Shown here piece after piece: positions 4,751 to 5,527 of a DNA stretch of 5,527 bases. Within the stretch, counting starts at the first letter, position 1. Each line of letters begins with the position of its first letter. The position numbers and the translations under genes are program-made. This DNA comes from Actinomycetota bacterium (lineage in GTDB: Bacteria; Actinomycetota; Acidimicrobiia; Acidimicrobiales; Ilumatobacteraceae): assembly GCA_009703975.1 (NCBI GenBank), contig WLFB01000098.1:1-5527 (forward strand), written 5' to 3'. The notes under the pieces were generated by a model, which was given only the letters and a program-made list of their open reading frames with translations, ran no database searches and had not been told where the DNA came from.

Positions 4751-5527
4751 TTAAGAAGTGAGTCCATCAACTTCTCGCACAAGGTCAGCTAGTCGAGCTG
4801 GTTGTTGCATCGGTCCAAAGTGACCAGCATCTGGCCATTGAATGAACTTTGAATTCGGAATCTTCTTGGCAATTAGTTCTGACCATGATGATGGTTGCAT
4901 TGGTGCAACAGCACCTGCCACGATCCATGTCGGCACTCGCAATAAATGCAGCTGCTCCCAAGTTTCGTGCGATGTACCGGTCTCATAAGTTCTAGCTTCA
5001 TGCTCTGGGTTGCATTTGAGAACTACACAATTTTCGTTAGTTTCGGCAATCCGTACATCGTTAAATCCGAAATCAACATAGGCGCGTAGAGATTTTTCGT
5101 CGAACACATTCATTGGTGGTTTTGAAGAATAATTCGCAAATGCTTCATCTCGTGAGGCAAACGTCGTGCGTCGTCGTCGGGCACCTTCGGCTAATGGGCT
5201 GGGCTGATGTGATGCCGTTTGAGCGTTGCGCATCGATTCGGGAAAGATAATCGGCTCATAAAGAATTAGTGCTTTATAAAGCTCAGGCTCAATAAGAGCC
5301 GCCATGACCAATGCCGTCGCACCCATTGAGTGCCCAACAGCGATGATTTGATTTTTGTTTTGCAGCGATTTGGTAATTGCAAGTGCATCGTCGCAATAAC
5401 CTTGCCAGGCAACAGGCCAGTCATTAACCAAATTTGAGTCGCCATAACCTCGAAAGTCAAAGGATATGCATTCATAGTCGGTGTTCAACGACTCAACAAC
5501 CGGATTAAAACATCGACCATGAAAACG
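4751..5527 (-). CDS. Alpha/beta hydrolase, N-terminus beyond the window
   Basis: The minus-strand frame is open to the right edge and gives 258 residues; it should not be started at the internal TTG at 5488, because the codons before it encode FHGRCFNPVV, the HG oxyanion-hole motif of this fold. DFRGYGDS (24-31) is the conserved strand-turn. VGHSMGA holds the nucleophile elbow, with S67 as the catalytic serine, and DAGHFG carries the catalytic H236. The cap segment GARRRRTTFASRDEAFANYSSKPP is typical of a bacterial hydrolase subfamily found in many actinobacteria. The loop that normally carries the catalytic Asp (G-x-x-D) reads AGAVAPM and has no acidic residue. It would hydrolyse an ester or similar bond; substrate unknown. 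It is upstream of, and co-directional with, the nuclease and PAP2 genes. The number of missing N-terminal residues is probably small, a few tens. Confidence 0.9.
   Translation of the reverse strand, partial: RFHGRCFNPVVESLNTDYECISFDFRGYGDSNLVNDWPVAWQGYCDDALAITKSLQNKNQIIAVGHSMGATALVMAALIEPELYKALILYEPIIFPESMRNAQTASHQPSPLAEGARRRRTTFASRDEAFANYSSKPPMNVFDEKSLRAYVDFGFNDVRIAETNENCVVLKCNPEHEARTYETGTSHETWEQLHLLRVPTWIVAGAVAPMQPSSWSELIAKKIPNSKFIQWPDAGHFGPMQQPARLADLVREVDGLTS

Noticed and set aside
5266..5280. GGCTC/GAGCC and AT-rich small inverted repeats within the hydrolase gene (about 5266-5300)
   Set aside because: Five-base stems inside coding sequence are expected by chance.

Overview
The window reads like ordinary chromosome from an actinobacterium, most likely a moderate-GC member of the Acidimicrobiia or a related aquatic lineage. 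This is inferred from the gene families: an F420-type luciferase-like oxidoreductase of the TIGR03620 kind, actinobacterial-style SDR, phytanoyl-CoA-dioxygenase-like and alpha/beta-hydrolase proteins, and a small RecB-like nuclease with an iron-sulfur cysteine set. Frequent GTG/TTG starts and weak or absent Shine-Dalgarno sequences fit too. No 16S gene or other marker is present, so the taxonomy is tentative.

Layout from left to right. At the left edge lies the N-terminal part of an exported staphylococcal-nuclease-like protein on the minus strand (1-329), running off the window. It diverges from a luciferase-like monooxygenase on the plus strand (371-1285) across a gap of only 41 nt. The monooxygenase converges on a minus-strand pair, an SDR dehydrogenase (2101-2907) followed by a phytanoyl-CoA-dioxygenase-like oxygenase (1282-2091). 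Their stop codons share one CTAG, which sits inside a 9-bp hairpin. A 204-nt divergent intergenic region (2908-3111) holds a likely leaderless promoter for the SDR, a candidate plus-strand promoter, a 17-bp tandem repeat and a good ribosome binding site. These precede an unrecognised 57-residue protein (3112-3285). The rest is a minus-strand run: an alpha/beta hydrolase cut by the right edge (4751-5527), a PD-(D/E)XK nuclease (3858-4691) and a PAP2 phosphatase (3309-3848), the last two 9 nt apart.

The SDR, dioxygenase and F420-type oxidoreductase could all act on hydrophobic or CoA-linked substrates, so the left half may be a small catabolic or lipid-modifying cluster; this is inference. The nuclease and PAP2 phosphatase look co-transcribed but share no obvious pathway. 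I see no mobile element, CRISPR array, tRNA, rRNA or clear defence system. The most noteworthy items are the shared-stop hairpin, the small unknown gene with its repeat-bearing leader, two enzymes with substitutions at usually conserved positions, and the partial nuclease gene at the left edge, whose start is non-ATG.
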